64,000 nt of DNA from Spartobacteria bacterium (GCA_021325495.1 JAJPGZ010000003.1:1-64000); one strand, 5' to 3'; positions 28,706 to 39,686 are shown, numbered from the stretch's first letter. Made by a program: numbers and translations. Notes: generated from the sequence alone by a model not told the origin.

Positions 28706-29263
28706 TTAATTCAGCGACGGATCGTCCGGTGCAGCCGAGAGCATTTTGAACCACGGCCCGAGTCCGCGCATGATTTCGAACCACAACTTCGGTAACCGTT
28801 CGCGTTTCAGCATCGCGCGTTTCGGTTTCTGCAAGACCCAGGAGTTTTGTTTCATCTCCGCTTCGAGTTGGCCCGCGCTCCAACCGGCGTAGCCGACAAA
28901 GGCGCAAATCGATTTCGGATCGGTTGTCGCCAAATCGTTCGCCTCATCAACCGTAACGCTGTGATTGATTTTCAGCGCGTTCGGATTTTCCCATTCGAAT
29001 GCCGCGAACATGAGTTTGTCTTTCCCGACCGGGCCACCGAGAAAAACCGGAACGTCCGCGAGACCTTCGGGCGGCAATTCGGTCACGAGTTCGCCGACGT
29101 GTTTTTCGAGCGGGCGATTGATGATGACGCCAAGCGCGCCTTCATCCGGTTCGTGCGCGGAAATGAAAAGAACGGCGCGGCGAAAATTTGGATCGAGCAT
29201 GTTTGGGTGCGCCACCAGCAGCTTCCCCGCGAGACTTTCCTTCCCTTTCCCGAGATCCCTCAC
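28706..29263 (-). CDS. yqgE: YqgE/AlgH family protein (UPF0301)
   Basis: The 185-residue protein has the family blocks GKLLVAHPNMLDPNFRRAVL, GALGVIINRPLEKHVGEL, PVFLGGPVGKDKLMF, and FVGYAGWSAGQLEAEMKQNS. The fold is known but the biochemical role is unclear; some homologues are linked to alginate regulation or redox. The C terminus (AMLKRERLPKLWFEIMRGLG) is characteristic. It is followed by recF on the other side at a 40-bp spacing, on the same strand. Confidence 0.93.
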   Translation of the reverse strand: MRDLGKGKESLAGKLLVAHPNMLDPNFRRAVLFISAHEPDEGALGVIINRPLEKHVGELVTELPPEGLADVPVFLGGPVGKDKLMFAAFEWENPNALKINHSVTVDEANDLATTDPKSICAFVGYAGWSAGQLEAEMKQNSWVLQKPKRAMLKRERLPKLWFEIMRGLGPWFKMLSAAPDDPSLN

Positions 29264-29302
29264 GCGAAACTAGAAGGCCGCGCGCAAAATCGCGCAAGTG
29301 AT

Positions 29303-30349
29303 TTACCGCAAATGCAATTGTCGATCTTGCAACTCGAAGACGTGACCTTCGGCGAAATCTTTGCGCCATTGCAACGATGTTGCGGTCACCAGTTTTTGCG
29401 ATTCGTTAGGTAGCGATCGCAACAATGCGTTGCGCCGGTCCGGATCGAGTTCGCCGAAAATGTCGTCGATCAACAACAGCGGCGACGAACCACTCGCGGC
29501 GAACACACGCGCCTGCGCAATCTTCAGCGCCAGCGCGAGCGTTCGCTGCTGTCCTTCCGACGCGAAGCTGTTCGCCGGCATTCCATCAACGAAAAGATCG
29601 ACATCGTCGCGATGCGGGCCGACGACGGTCTGGCGCAAACGCAATTCCTTCTCGCGCGACTCGGCCAGATCCTTCGCGAAATCTTCCGCCGCGCCCGGCG
29701 AAAAGTAGATGTCGATCTTTTCCGTGGTCACGCTGATCTCGTGATGTGCCTGCCTAACGAACGGCGCGAGCCGATCGACAATCGTCGCACGCATGTCGCG
29801 CAATCGCGTTCCATTCTCAATCAGCGGCGCGTCATAGGCCGCGATTTCGCGCGTCCGAGGCGTGGCCGATTTCAGCAATGCGTTCCGCGAACGCAACGCG
29901 CGTTCGTAGGCGCGCAGAGTCGATCGATAGGTCGGCTCGATCTGCGTTCCGAGAAAATCGAGATAACGCCGGCGCGCATCGGAGCCGCCGCGCACGAGCT
30001 CGATATCAACGTTCGCGAACGAAACCACGCGCGCGAGCCGTAAATACTCCGTGGCGGTGCGTTGATCGACATCGTCGAATTTCAAACGCCGATGCAGACC
30101 GCCGTAACTGAACTCGAGCGCGTGTTCGTCGAACCGGCCGCGGACCGCAAACGCCTTCGCGCCGACCCGCACCAGCGGAGACAAAGTGGACGTGCGTTGC
30201 GATTGCAGTCGAAGCAGCACGCAAGCTGCTTCCAGGATGGAAGTCTTCCCCTCCCCATTTCCCCCGATGAAAAACGTAAATCCAGCGTCCAGCTCGAGCG
30301 CTAACGACTCGAAGCAGCGGAAATTTCTCAGTTGCAGTTGCGTGAGCAT
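29303..30349 (-). CDS. recF: DNA replication and repair protein RecF
   Basis: The 348-residue SMC-like ATPase starts MLTQLQLRNFRCFESLALEL. It has Walker A GGNGEGKTS at 29-37, the signature motif SEGQQRTLALALKIAQARVF, and Walker B LLLIDDIFGELDPDRR. RecF binds DNA gaps with RecO and RecR to load RecA. dnaA and dnaN, its frequent neighbours, are not in the window. R1 copies flank both ends (29319 and 30352) and others lie inside. Confidence 0.96.
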   Translation of the reverse strand: MLTQLQLRNFRCFESLALELDAGFTFFIGGNGEGKTSILEAACVLLRLQSQRTSTLSPLVRVGAKAFAVRGRFDEHALEFSYGGLHRRLKFDDVDQRTATEYLRLARVVSFANVDIELVRGGSDARRRYLDFLGTQIEPTYRSTLRAYERALRSRNALLKSATPRTREIAAYDAPLIENGTRLRDMRATIVDRLAPFVRQAHHEISVTTEKIDIYFSPGAAEDFAKDLAESREKELRLRQTVVGPHRDDVDLFVDGMPANSFASEGQQRTLALALKIAQARVFAASGSSPLLLIDDIFGELDPDRRNALLRSLPNESQKLVTATSLQWRKDFAEGHVFELQDRQLHLR

Positions 30350-30424
30350 GCAAGATCGACAATCGACTATCGCGGCAGCAATTTATTGCAATCGTGTGAA
30401 TTCGCCTGATAAGTTTCCGCAGAA

Positions 30425-30539
30425 TTTTGTTGCCACTCCCCCCAAGGTCGGTTACTAAGCGCGCAGTTTTCCACGATTGTTCTGGGGGGAACAGCCGCCC
30501 TTCGCGCCCATCGGGCGCGGGGGGCGGTACTTTTTTGGA
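30425..30539 (+). other. Structured leader upstream of the DUF4230 gene
   Basis: Two inverted repeats precede the gene. TCCCCCCAA near 30437 can pair with TTCTGGGGGGA near 30480. CCGCCCTTCGCGCCC-ATC-GGGCGCGGGGGGCGG is a very stable hairpin at about 30492-30525, followed by TACTTTTTTGG, which resembles an intrinsic terminator. I see no match to 6S or a known riboswitch. The 30350-30424 stretch holds only an R1 site and presumed promoters. Confidence 0.4.
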
Positions 30540-31211
30540 GTGAAAGAATCCGGCCGAATCTCATGGCCCATCGCCTTCACGCTCGTGGTCCTGATCGCGG
30601 CGTTGCTCCTCGCTTTTATTTTTTATCGGACGGAAACCTGGCCGCTGCGCGCGATGCACAACGGCGTCGGGGAAAGCGAACGCGTTGCGCGCGATTTGAA
30701 AAATGCGTTCGTCGACGTCGCGCATTTGCAACCGCGCATCACGATCAACAATCGCGTCTATCTCGAGCAAACGACCCAGACGAGTGAGTTGTCGATCTTG
30801 TCCCGGCGCGTGGAAGTCGACCACGAATTTCAGAACACCTGGGCCGGCAGCGCAAAACGGGTGAAACTTCACGGCACCTTCAACGTCAAAGCCGGTTTCG
30901 ATTTGCGCGGCAACGTCGCGGTGGATCTCCGGCCTAACGAGATCGTCGTGCAAGTGCCGCACGCGCAGATTCTCGGAATCGAACAGGAACAGATGGACGT
31001 GCTCGAGCTCGAAAACGGTTACTGGAATCGCATCTCGGCGACCGACGTCCAAAGTCAGTTGTCGATCTTGCCGCAGCTCGCGCGGCAAAAAGCGGAGGAG
31101 GCGAATTTGCCCGCCGAAGCCGAGCGCGCCTTGCAGCAGCAACTCGAAGCGCGTGTGCACACGCCGCAGCCGTTACGTCTCGTCTTCGGCAGCGAGCGCA
31201 AGCAAGATTAA
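30540..31211 (+). CDS. DUF4230-domain membrane-anchored protein
   Basis: About 223 residues from GTG 30540. An N-terminal helix (PIAFTLVVLIAALLLAFIFY) anchors a globular domain with HLQPRITINNRVYLEQTTQT and VKLHGTFNVKAGFDL, a pattern typical of DUF4230 proteins. The later helical part (LPQLARQKAEEANLPAEAER) is also typical. An upstream TTG at 30477 would place the start inside the leader hairpin, so I reject it. The function is unknown. A REP element directly follows the stop. Confidence 0.7.
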   Translation: MKESGRISWPIAFTLVVLIAALLLAFIFYRTETWPLRAMHNGVGESERVARDLKNAFVDVAHLQPRITINNRVYLEQTTQTSELSILSRRVEVDHEFQNTWAGSAKRVKLHGTFNVKAGFDLRGNVAVDLRPNEIVVQVPHAQILGIEQEQMDVLELENGYWNRISATDVQSQLSILPQLARQKAEEANLPAEAERALQQQLEARVHTPQPLRLVFGSERKQD

Positions 31212-31215
31212 AACT

Positions 31216-31240
31216 TGTAGGGCGGCCATCTTGGCCGCCA
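31216..31240. repeat. REP element on the left of the RAYT gene
   Basis: The hairpin GGCGGCCA-TCT-TGGCCGCC is preceded by the head TGTAG. It lies 10 bp before the RAYT start codon. It shares the TGTAGGGCGGCC head with the element at 1211-1238. Confidence 0.85.
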
Positions 31241-31250
31241 CCATCGGCGG

Positions 31251-31706
31251 ATGGCTCGTCCGCCGCGTATTCCGGTGTGGTTGCCGTGGGACCAGAGTGT
31301 GATCTACTTCATTACAATTTGCGTGAGCCAGCGGAAATCGGTTTTGGCTAACGAAAGGATTTTCCAAATTGTCCGGCAGTTCTGCGACGAAAATAAAAAT
31401 TGGTCCACCATCGCGTTGACCGTCATGCCCGATCACATTCATGCGCTGGTAGCGCCAGTTCGCGACCGTGATGATCGCATTACCCAGTTCACCGCCGGTC
31501 TGAAACGCTTCGTTAGGCGCGAAGCCAATGCCGAGTGGAAATGGCAGGACGGTGTTTTCGATCGATTGCTGCGGAGTGAGGAATCGATACAATCAAAATG
31601 GATTTATATTCGTGAAAACCCGGTTCGTGCTGGACTGATCGCCCAGTGGGACGAGTGGCCGTACTCGATTGGGCTTGTAGCATCCCATCAACCGACGGCG
31701 GCGTGA
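31251..31706 (+). CDS. REP-associated tyrosine transposase (RAYT, Y1_Tnp family)
   Basis: The 151-residue protein has the IS200/Y1 fold signatures: RIPVWLPWDQSVIYFITICV at the N terminus, MPDHIHALVAP with the metal-binding HIH at 62-64, and KWIYIRENPVRAGLI with the candidate nucleophilic Tyr119. RAYTs are single-copy domesticated transposases that recognise and may spread REP palindromes. Both flanks carry REPs of the same family, and the right REP overlaps the stop codon (TGA inside the hairpin). This is the expected REP-RAYT-REP arrangement. Confidence 0.93.
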   Translation: MARPPRIPVWLPWDQSVIYFITICVSQRKSVLANERIFQIVRQFCDENKNWSTIALTVMPDHIHALVAPVRDRDDRITQFTAGLKRFVRREANAEWKWQDGVFDRLLRSEESIQSKWIYIRENPVRAGLIAQWDEWPYSIGLVASHQPTAA

Positions 31707-31720
31707 AACGCCGCCCTACA
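31696..31720. repeat. REP element on the right of the RAYT gene
   Basis: The hairpin GGCGGCGT-GAA-ACGCCGCC ends with CTACA, the inverted complement of the left REP head. It contains the RAYT stop codon. Nearly the same hairpin sequence occurs at 1175-1195. Confidence 0.85.
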
Positions 31721-31728
31721 ATGCCTTT

Positions 31729-33582
31729 ATGCCTCTGAAGCATCGCATCATCCTTGCGCTCGCCATTGCCGCGACACTGATCGCACTCGCGGTGTCGCCG
31801 TTGCTCGTGGCCGATGGCGTTCGCGCCTGGATTTGGTGGACCGCACGGAGCGAAAAACTCACGGTCAAGATCGACAAGGTGGAAGCGCCGTTTTTGCGCC
31901 CCGTCGTTTTGCACAATGTCAGCCTAACGAGCGCACCGAACGCGCTATTTCGGATTGACGCCCGCGCCGCGCAGATGAGCGTGCGGCTGAATTTCAAACG
32001 CATCCTGCTGCGAACGCGCGACCGCGCTTTGCGCGACGTCACCATTTCGGATCTACACCTGCAAATTCATCGCAATGCCGGCGGCAAAGATTTTCCCGAG
32101 CGGGTCTGGTCGAGTTGGCAGAGACTTTTCCCGGGCAGCGCGAAGATCGACAAATTCGACTTGCGGGTTGAGAACGAGGCCGTGGTCGCGCTCATTCGCG
32201 GCGGCGCGCTCTCGTTCAGCGAAGTCGAGCCCGGCCGCTTCAGCGCGAACGAGATCACGATCGCGTCCCCGCTCGTTAGGCAAACATTCTCGCAATTGCA
32301 TGCCAGCACACGCTGGCAGGAAAATCATCTCACCCTCGCCGGTCTTGGTTTGACCCGCGGGCTCGACCTGCAATCTCTCACCTTCGATCTCAGCCGGCTG
32401 AGCAAACGCAATGTCGCGACCGAATTCGATCTCGATGCTTTCGGCGGCAACATTCGGGGCGACATTTCCACCGATTGGCGAACGCAACCGCCTAACTGGG
32501 TCGTCGCCGCGTCGGCCACAAACATTTCGCTTTCGCAAACGGCCGAAGCGGTCGGACTGGCCGACCGCATTTCGGGACGATTGCGCGCGGGGAAATTCAC
32601 ATATCGCGGCGATCCGCGTGATGCTTCGCGCGCGACCGCTTCGCTCTGGACGGAATTGAGCGCGCCGGCGTGGCGCGACCGGCAGGCCGACGTCATCATG
32701 CTCGGCGCCTCGTTTTACAATCGCAAGATCGACATCCAGCAGGTCTACATTAAACAGCGCAAAAACGAGCTGACGCTGAGCGGCGAGGCGCCATGGCCTA
32801 ACAAATGGAGCGATTGGCTCACCGCCGATTTTCACGCGAACGTTTCCAGCGCAATCAACGACGTCGCCGACTTCGCCAACCTTTTCGGCGGCAAACGCGA
32901 CCAATTTCACGGCGCCATCACGGTGGAAGGCACGATCGATTCGCACGCGCGTAAGCTCAGCGGCGATATTTCCGCCAGCGGAACCTCACTTAAGTTATTC
33001 GGCTGGCCGGTCGATTTGTTCGAGCTTGATTTGAATATCGCCGACGGCATTGCCGACATCGCGGAGTTCAATTTCAAGCAGAAGGACGACTTCCTGCGCG
33101 TGGAAGGCAAGATCGACATGTTAGGCGAACAGGGATTGCGCGGCACGGTCGAGTTCGCGGCAAAAAATCTCGCGCAGTATTCGCAGGAGTTCTTTCCGCC
33201 GATTCCAGGTCACGGTCATTTCGATTTCTATGGTCGCTCGGCATCGTTCGCTGGTCTCACTCTCGGTTCCGACTCGACCGCGATTTCGCTCAACGGCGTC
33301 GCCAATTTTTCCGATCCGCAAAAGATCGACATCTCCATGCAGCCGACGACAACGATTGGCCTTGGAACGGTCGCGACCGATTGCGTCAATCGCGTCGACA
33401 TCGTCGCTCTGGCCAAAAACGCGCCGCCGCTGGCGAAAGTGGACGAAATCAAAATGCGCGGCAGTATTTTCACCGGCATTTCCGAGATTACGCTCCGGAG
33501 CGAGAGCGCGGAAAAAACCTATCGGCTATTTTGCCCTAACGAACCGAACGAGACCTTGTCGATCACGATTCCGGCGAAATAG
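31729..33582 (+). CDS. AsmA-like membrane-anchored envelope protein
   Basis: The 617-residue protein has an N-terminal signal anchor (LALAIAATLIALAVSPLLVA) and a long beta-rich body. Repeated strands (TISDLHLQIHRNAGGKDF, AKIDKFDLRVENEAVVALI, SLSQTAEAVGLADRISGRL, FHGAITVEGTIDSHARKLSG) resemble AsmA and DUF748-type proteins, with a layout similar to the TamB gene at 15.4-19.3 kb but half its length. AsmA-like proteins are thought to carry lipids across the periplasm. The function here is inferred. Its 3' end overlaps the convergent dnaE by 20 bp. Confidence 0.65.
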   Translation: MPLKHRIILALAIAATLIALAVSPLLVADGVRAWIWWTARSEKLTVKIDKVEAPFLRPVVLHNVSLTSAPNALFRIDARAAQMSVRLNFKRILLRTRDRALRDVTISDLHLQIHRNAGGKDFPERVWSSWQRLFPGSAKIDKFDLRVENEAVVALIRGGALSFSEVEPGRFSANEITIASPLVRQTFSQLHASTRWQENHLTLAGLGLTRGLDLQSLTFDLSRLSKRNVATEFDLDAFGGNIRGDISTDWRTQPPNWVVAASATNISLSQTAEAVGLADRISGRLRAGKFTYRGDPRDASRATASLWTELSAPAWRDRQADVIMLGASFYNRKIDIQQVYIKQRKNELTLSGEAPWPNKWSDWLTADFHANVSSAINDVADFANLFGGKRDQFHGAITVEGTIDSHARKLSGDISASGTSLKLFGWPVDLFELDLNIADGIADIAEFNFKQKDDFLRVEGKIDMLGEQGLRGTVEFAAKNLAQYSQEFFPPIPGHGHFDFYGRSASFAGLTLGSDSTAISLNGVANFSDPQKIDISMQPTTTIGLGTVATDCVNRVDIVALAKNAPPLAKVDEIKMRGSIFTGISEITLRSESAEKTYRLFCPNEPNETLSITIPAK

Positions 33583-36500
33583 CTTCGCGCTCGGATTTCG
33601 CGGCCACGAGCCAGCGTGAAAGTTTTTGCTCCAGCTCGTTCGTAAGATCGACATCGAAATTCGGCGCCGCTTTGATGACCGCGCTCGCGAAAATTAATTG
33701 CACCGGACGCCGGCCGGGCGAGCTCGCGAGAATGCGCTGCACTTCGCGCAACTCATCCGCGGTCGCTTCCGGCGCAAAACGCAAAAGCACCGGCGACTCC
33801 TGCGCCAATGAAGATGTCGATCTTTCATTCCCGTTCGCCGATCCGTTCGCTTTCGCCGTGTTAACGACTTTCACATTTTGCGCGATGGCGCGCAGCGTTT
33901 CGCCGCGCGTGTCGAGCGTTCCGCGCACCGCCACCACGCGACCGGTCATGAGCGCCTCGGCCACCTGCAAATAAACGTCGTTCCAAATCACGATCTCCAA
34001 CGTGCCGGTCAAATCTTCCAGCCAGATCACCGCGAACGGTTTCCCCTCTTTCTTCGTGAACTTGCGCTCGATCTGCGTGAGCGCGCCGGCAACTTTGAAG
34101 GTCGCGCGGTCCTGCATTTCGCCTAACGAAGCGATCGTTTGGTAATTTTTGGCCGCGAAAAGATCGACATATGCGTCCAGTGGATGACCGCTCACGTAGA
34201 AACCGAGCAATTCTTTTTCGAACGTGAGCTTTTCGTGATCGCTCCACGGCTTCACAATCCGTTTCCGTTTCATCGGCGCATGATGCTCTTCGCTGAAGAG
34301 TGAAGTTTGTCCGGCGGCGCGATCGCGATGCGCCATCGCCGCGGCGGAAAGCGATTCGTCGATGCAATCGAAAAGCTCGGCGCGATCGCATTTCGTGAAG
34401 TCGAATGCGCCGGCTTTGACGAGACTTTCGAGCATTTTTTTGTTCGCGAGACGATTGCCGAGGCGTCCGCAAAAATCTTCCAGCGATTTAAAATCGCCAT
34501 TTTGGTCTCGTTCTAAGATCGACAATTGCATTGCGGCTTCGCCCACGTTCTTGATCGCGGCGAGTCCATAACGGATCGCCATTTTGTTTTCGTGCGGCTC
34601 CGGCGTGAACTTGAGCGAGCTGCGATTGATGTCCGGCGGCAAAATCGGAATGCCCATGCGTTTGCATTCGCCGACGAACACGGAAATTTTTTCGGTGTTG
34701 TTGATTTCGTTGCTCAGCAACCCGGCCATGAACTCGACCGGATAATGCGCTTTCAAATACGCAGTCTGATAACTGACAACGCCGTAAGCCGCGCTGTGGC
34801 TCTTATTGAATCCGTAGCCGGCGAATTTTTCGAGCAAATCGAAAATCGCGTTCGCTTTCTTCTCCGGAATTTTGTTCGTCTCCGCGCAACCTTTGATGAA
34901 ATTGGCGCGCTCCTTCGCCATTTTTTCCTTGTCCTTTTTCCCCATGGCGCGGCGGAGGAGGTCGCCTTGCGCTAACGAATAACCGGCGAGTTTGCTCGCG
35001 GCCGCCATGACTTGCTCCTGATAAATCATGACGCCATAGGTGTCGGCGGCGATTTCTTCGAGCAACGGATGCTCGTAACGGATTTTCGTTAGGCCTTTTT
35101 TGCGTTTGATGTAATCGCCGATGAGGTCCATCGGGCCCGGGCGATACAGCGCGATCAGCGCGATGATGTCGTCGATCTTGCCGACATCGAATTGCTTCGC
35201 GGTCGAAGTCATTCCGCCGGATTCCATTTGGAACAGGCCGATGGTTTCGCCGCGGTTGTAGAGGTCGAACGCGGCCAGATCGTCGAGCGGAATGTTCTTC
35301 AGCGAAAAATCGGGCTCGCGTTTGCGAATTAAATTCACCGTGTCGTCGATGACGGTGAGCGTTTTCAGTCCGAGGAAATCCATCTTGAGCAATCCCAGAT
35401 CGTTCAACGGATTCATCGGGTATTGCGTGATGACTTCGTTGCCTTTCACGTCGCGGCAGAGCGGCACGTATTCGGTCAGGTCGCGATCGGCGATGACGAC
35501 GCCGGCGGCGTGAATGCCAGCGTTGCGCGAAATGCCTTCGAGAATTTTTCCGTACTCGAAAACTTTTTTTGTTTGCGGCTCGCTCGCGATCGCCCGCTTA
35601 AGATCGACATTCTTCTCTGCGGCCGATTCCAACGTGATGTTCAACTCGTTAGGAATCATCTTCGCGATGCGATCGCCTTCGGCGTAACTCAAGCCGATCA
35701 CACGCGAGACATCGCGCACCACGCTCTTCGCTTTCAGTTTTCCGAAGGTGATGATCTGCGCGACCCGACGTTCGCCATATTTTTGCCGGACGTATTCGAG
35801 CACTTCGCCGCGGCGCGCTTCGCAAAAATCGACATCGATATCCGGCGGCGAAATGCGGTCGGGATTGAGGAAGCGTTCGAAAATCAATCCGTATTGCAAC
35901 GGATCGATGTCGGTGATGCTGAGCACGTATGCGACTAACGAACCGGCGGCCGATCCGCGCCCCGGGCCGACTGGAATCCCCTTCTCTTTCGCGAAGCGGA
36001 TGAAATCCCAAACAATCAGGATGTAACTGACGAACCCGGTTTTCTCGAGCACGCCGAGTTCGTACTCGAGACGCTCGCGCAGTTGATTGTCGATCTTAGC
36101 GCGGTCGCCGTAACGTTTCGTTAGGCCTTCATTACAGAGTTCGCGCAAGTATTTCTCACGCGAAACGCCTTCCGGCATCGGATACGCCGGAAATTTCGAG
36201 GTCTTGAAATCAATCTCGAGATTACACATCTCCGCGATCGCCAGCGTGTTCGTGACTGCGTCCGGAAAATCTTTGAACAGCTCACGCATTTCCTCCGGCG
36301 ATTTGAAATACAGCTCCGGCGCGTAACGCATGCGCGATTCGTCCGCCACCATCTTTCCGGTACCGATACACAGCATCACGTCGTGCGCGTCATGATGACT
36401 TCGCGTGAGGAAATGCACGTCGTTCGCCGCGACCAGTCCGACGCCCAGCTCTTTCGCGATCTTCGGCAAATGACAATTACAGAGGCGTTGTTCTTCGAGG

Positions 36501-37042
36501 CCGTGATCGTGCAACTCGATGAAGAAATTTTCGGGGCCGAGAATGTCGCGATATTCCGCCGCGCTTTGCGTGGCGATGTCGATCTTGTTCGCTTGCAGCG
36601 CGCTATTCACTTCGCTCGCCAGACAACCGCTCAGCCCGATCAAACCTTCGTGATGTTGCGCGAGAAGTTCCTTGTCGATCCTCGGCCGGTAATGAAAACC
36701 ATCGAGGTGCGCTGTTGAAATCAGCCTAACGAGATTGCGATAGCCGGTCTCGTCCTTCGCCAGCAGCGTGAAATGATACGCCGAGTCGCGCATCGAATTC
36801 GGCCGGTCTTTGTGCGAACGCGGCGCGATGTACGCTTCGCAGCCAATGATCGGTTTGATCTGCGCCTCGCGCGCCGCCTGATAAAATTCGATCGCGCCGA
36901 AAAGATTGCCGTGGTCGGTCATCGCCACCGCCGGCATTTTGAATTCCTTCGCTTTTTTCATCAGCTCCTTCATCCGGATCGCGCCGTCGAGGAGCGAGTA
37001 TTCGGTGTGAAGGTGAAGGTGAACGAAGGAATCGCGGGGCAT
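33563..37042 (-). CDS. dnaE: DNA polymerase III alpha subunit
   Basis: The 1159-residue replicative polymerase is full length. The N-terminal PHP domain is [20 protein letters not shown]. Palm motifs are visible: [40 protein letters not shown] and [20 protein letters not shown]. The fingers contain [16 protein letters not shown] and the [13 protein letters not shown] signature. A C-terminal OB-fold includes [20 protein letters not shown]. It belongs to the DnaE1 type. Several R1/R2 copies lie in linkers and helices (e.g. [13 protein letters not shown]). It is convergent with the AsmA-like gene. Confidence 0.97.
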   Translation of the reverse strand: MPRDSFVHLHLHTEYSLLDGAIRMKELMKKAKEFKMPAVAMTDHGNLFGAIEFYQAAREAQIKPIIGCEAYIAPRSHKDRPNSMRDSAYHFTLLAKDETGYRNLVRLISTAHLDGFHYRPRIDKELLAQHHEGLIGLSGCLASEVNSALQANKIDIATQSAAEYRDILGPENFFIELHDHGLEEQRLCNCHLPKIAKELGVGLVAANDVHFLTRSHHDAHDVMLCIGTGKMVADESRMRYAPELYFKSPEEMRELFKDFPDAVTNTLAIAEMCNLEIDFKTSKFPAYPMPEGVSREKYLRELCNEGLTKRYGDRAKIDNQLRERLEYELGVLEKTGFVSYILIVWDFIRFAKEKGIPVGPGRGSAAGSLVAYVLSITDIDPLQYGLIFERFLNPDRISPPDIDVDFCEARRGEVLEYVRQKYGERRVAQIITFGKLKAKSVVRDVSRVIGLSYAEGDRIAKMIPNELNITLESAAEKNVDLKRAIASEPQTKKVFEYGKILEGISRNAGIHAAGVVIADRDLTEYVPLCRDVKGNEVITQYPMNPLNDLGLLKMDFLGLKTLTVIDDTVNLIRKREPDFSLKNIPLDDLAAFDLYNRGETIGLFQMESGGMTSTAKQFDVGKIDDIIALIALYRPGPMDLIGDYIKRKKGLTKIRYEHPLLEEIAADTYGVMIYQEQVMAAASKLAGYSLAQGDLLRRAMGKKDKEKMAKERANFIKGCAETNKIPEKKANAIFDLLEKFAGYGFNKSHSAAYGVVSYQTAYLKAHYPVEFMAGLLSNEINNTEKISVFVGECKRMGIPILPPDINRSSLKFTPEPHENKMAIRYGLAAIKNVGEAAMQLSILERDQNGDFKSLEDFCGRLGNRLANKKMLESLVKAGAFDFTKCDRAELFDCIDESLSAAAMAHRDRAAGQTSLFSEEHHAPMKRKRIVKPWSDHEKLTFEKELLGFYVSGHPLDAYVDLFAAKNYQTIASLGEMQDRATFKVAGALTQIERKFTKKEGKPFAVIWLEDLTGTLEIVIWNDVYLQVAEALMTGRVVAVRGTLDTRGETLRAIAQNVKVVNTAKANGSANGNERSTSSLAQESPVLLRFAPEATADELREVQRILASSPGRRPVQLIFASAVIKAAPNFDVDLTNELEQKLSRWLVAAKSEREAISPES

Positions 37043-37131
37043 TCTGGATCTCGATCTTTTTAAACGGTGAAAATTTCTTTGGCAAATCTACCACGCATGT
37101 GTCATCGCGAATCAAACAAAGAACCGCGCGC

Positions 37132-37710
37132 ATGCACAAAACCATTTACGCCGCGTTTGAGCGGATTTGCCGGGAGCGCAACGCCGGTGGCGCCGTTCTC
37201 GAGATCGGCGCGCGGCCGTCGGCCAAGACATTGCTCGCCATGGAATCGCTCGCTCAGGCGCGCGAGAAAATCGGAATCAATCTCACCGCGCCGGCGCGGT
37301 TTGGCGATTTCGAGATTTTGCAATGCGACGCCAACAACATGTCGATCTTTCCCGACGAGCGCTTCGACACCGTGTTGTGCAACGCCATGCTCGAGCACGA
37401 CAAATTTTTCTGGAAAACGATCGCGGAGATTCATCGCGTCACGAAACGCGGCGGCGTCATCGTCATTGGCGTTCCCGGCTACGCAGAGCTGCCGCTGAAT
37501 CGAATCTTTCATCGCAAAGGCCGCGGCCGCGAGCGTTTCGGGTGGTTATTTCAATCCACGCTCACCTTCCGCGTGCACAATGCGCCCGGCGATTATTTTC
37601 GTTTCAGCGAACAAACGATGCGGGAAATTTTTCTCGCCGGCCTCGGCGACGTGCGCACCGAAGTGCTCATGATTCCTCCGCGCATCATCGGCTCCGGAAT
37701 CAAATCGTAA
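37132..37710 (+). CDS. Class I SAM-dependent methyltransferase
   Basis: About 192 residues from ATG 37132 (MHKTIYAAFERICRERN). The Methyltransf_11 pattern is visible: GGAVLEIGARPSAKTLLAME as motif I, FEILQCDANNMSIFPDERFD as motifs II/III, and HRVTKRGGVIVIGVPGYAEL as the post-III region. Motif I is degenerate (EIGARPSAKT instead of ExGxGxG). Substrate unknown. It lies between dnaE and glnB. The R1 copy at 37340 encodes NMSIF in a strand region. Confidence 0.72.
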   Translation: MHKTIYAAFERICRERNAGGAVLEIGARPSAKTLLAMESLAQAREKIGINLTAPARFGDFEILQCDANNMSIFPDERFDTVLCNAMLEHDKFFWKTIAEIHRVTKRGGVIVIGVPGYAELPLNRIFHRKGRGRERFGWLFQSTLTFRVHNAPGDYFRFSEQTMREIFLAGLGDVRTEVLMIPPRIIGSGIKS

Positions 37711-37727
37711 CCTTTGCAAAATCCTGA

Positions 37728-38153
<426 letters not shown>

Positions 38154-38226
38154 GATTCGCCGCGTCGCTCTCGCCTTTCACCTCGCCAGCATCGTCCCCT
38201 CCACACGCGAATTGTTTTCATTTGCC

Positions 38227-38240
38227 TAACTAATTAGTTA
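38227..38240. promoter_or_regulatory. AT-rich perfect palindrome upstream of glnA
   Basis: TAACTAATTAGTTA is a 14-bp perfect palindrome in an otherwise GC-rich region, 24 bp before the glnA start. It sits in the core promoter region and is a candidate operator for a nitrogen regulator. It also overlaps a degenerate R2 (CCTAACTA). Confidence 0.5.
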
Positions 38241-38263
38241 ATTCCACACGCAAGATCGACAAT

Positions 38264-39685
38264 ATGGCCAAAGACAAAACCGCATCCGACGTCAGCAAGA
38301 TGATCAAGGACAACGACGTGAAGTTGATCGACTTCAAGTTCACCGATCTCCCCGGCACCTGGCAGCATTTCACGACCACGCTCACCGAATATAACGAAGA
38401 GATTTTCACCGAAGGCCTCGGCTTCGACGGCTCCTCCATCCGCGGTTGGAAAGTCATCAACGCTTCCGACATGCTCGTCATTCCCGATCCTTCGACGGCG
38501 TGGATCGACATCTTCAACGCCGAGAAAACGCTTTCGTTAATCTGCACGATTGTCGATCCGATCACGCGTGAGCCGTACGATCGCGACCCGCGCGGCGTCG
38601 CCGAAAAAGCAGAAGCGTATTTGAAATCGACCGGCATCGCCGACACCGCCTTCTTCGGACCGGAAGCGGAGTTTTTCATTTTCGACGAAGTGCGCTTTAC
38701 CAACACCGGAAATTCTTCGTCGTATTTGGTCGATAGCGTCGAGGGGCATTGGAACAGCGGCCGCGAAGAATTTCCGAGTCTCGGTTACAAGATCCGCGCG
38801 AAGGAAGGTTATTTCCCGGTCCCGCCGGCGGACACGTTGCAGGACCTGCGCAACGAAATGTGTCTGGAATTGGAAAAAGCCGGCATCCCGATCGAACGCC
38901 AGCATCACGAAGTCGCGACCGCGGGCCAGGCCGAGATCGACATTCGTTTCGCGCCGATGAAATCGATGGGCGATCAAATGCAGTATTACAAATACATCAT
39001 TCGCAACATCGCGAAGCGACACGGCAAAACGGTGACGTTCATGCCGAAACCGATCTACGGCGACAACGGCAGCGGCATGCACACGCACATGTCGTTGTGG
39101 AAAGAAGGCAAGCCGCTCTTCGCCGGAAACGGTTACGCCGGGCTCTCGGACATGGCGCTCTTTTACATCGGCGGAATTTTGAAACACGCGCCGGCGTTGA
39201 CTTGCCTAACGAACCCGACCACGAACAGCTACAAGCGTCTCGTTCCCGGGTTCGAAGCGCCGGTGAATCTCGCTTACTCGGCGCGCAATCGTTCCGCCGC
39301 TATTCGCATTCCGACCTATTCCGCCAATCCGAAAGCGAAACGCATCGAGTTCCGTACGCCGGATGCTGCGTGCAATCCCTACATTGCCTTCAGTGCGATG
39401 TTGCTTGCGGGATTGGATGGAATTCAAAACCGCATCGATCCCGGCGATCCGCTCGACAAAAATCTTTACGACCTGCCGCCGGAAGAGCTCGCGCAGGTCG
39501 CGAGCGTGCCCGATTCGCTTCGCGGCGCAATCGAAGCGCTTCAAGAAGATCATCAATTCCTCCTCCGCGGCGACGTTTTCAACGCCGACTTCATCGCGAA
39601 CTGGATCGACATGAAACAAAAGGAATACGACGCGCTCCGTCTGCGCCCGCACCCCTACGAGTTCGGGATGTACTATGACGTGTGA
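38264..39685 (+). CDS. glnA: Glutamine synthetase, type I
   Basis: The 473-residue enzyme condenses glutamate, NH4+ and ATP to glutamine. Conserved segments are visible: [68 protein letters not shown] (His in the active site), [18 protein letters not shown], and [20 protein letters not shown]. Tyr402 in NLYDLPPEE matches the adenylylation site of GSI-beta, so post-translational control is likely. glnB lies upstream. No ordinary ribosome-binding site is visible; R1 at 38252-38261 occupies that place. Confidence 0.98.
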   Translation: MAKDKTASDVSKMIKDNDVKLIDFKFTDLPGTWQHFTTTLTEYNEEIFTEGLGFDGSSIRGWKVINASDMLVIPDPSTAWIDIFNAEKTLSLICTIVDPITREPYDRDPRGVAEKAEAYLKSTGIADTAFFGPEAEFFIFDEVRFTNTGNSSSYLVDSVEGHWNSGREEFPSLGYKIRAKEGYFPVPPADTLQDLRNEMCLELEKAGIPIERQHHEVATAGQAEIDIRFAPMKSMGDQMQYYKYIIRNIAKRHGKTVTFMPKPIYGDNGSGMHTHMSLWKEGKPLFAGNGYAGLSDMALFYIGGILKHAPALTCLTNPTTNSYKRLVPGFEAPVNLAYSARNRSAAIRIPTYSANPKAKRIEFRTPDAACNPYIAFSAMLLAGLDGIQNRIDPGDPLDKNLYDLPPEELAQVASVPDSLRGAIEALQEDHQFLLRGDVFNADFIANWIDMKQKEYDALRLRPHPYEFGMYYDV

Positions 39686-39686
39686 T

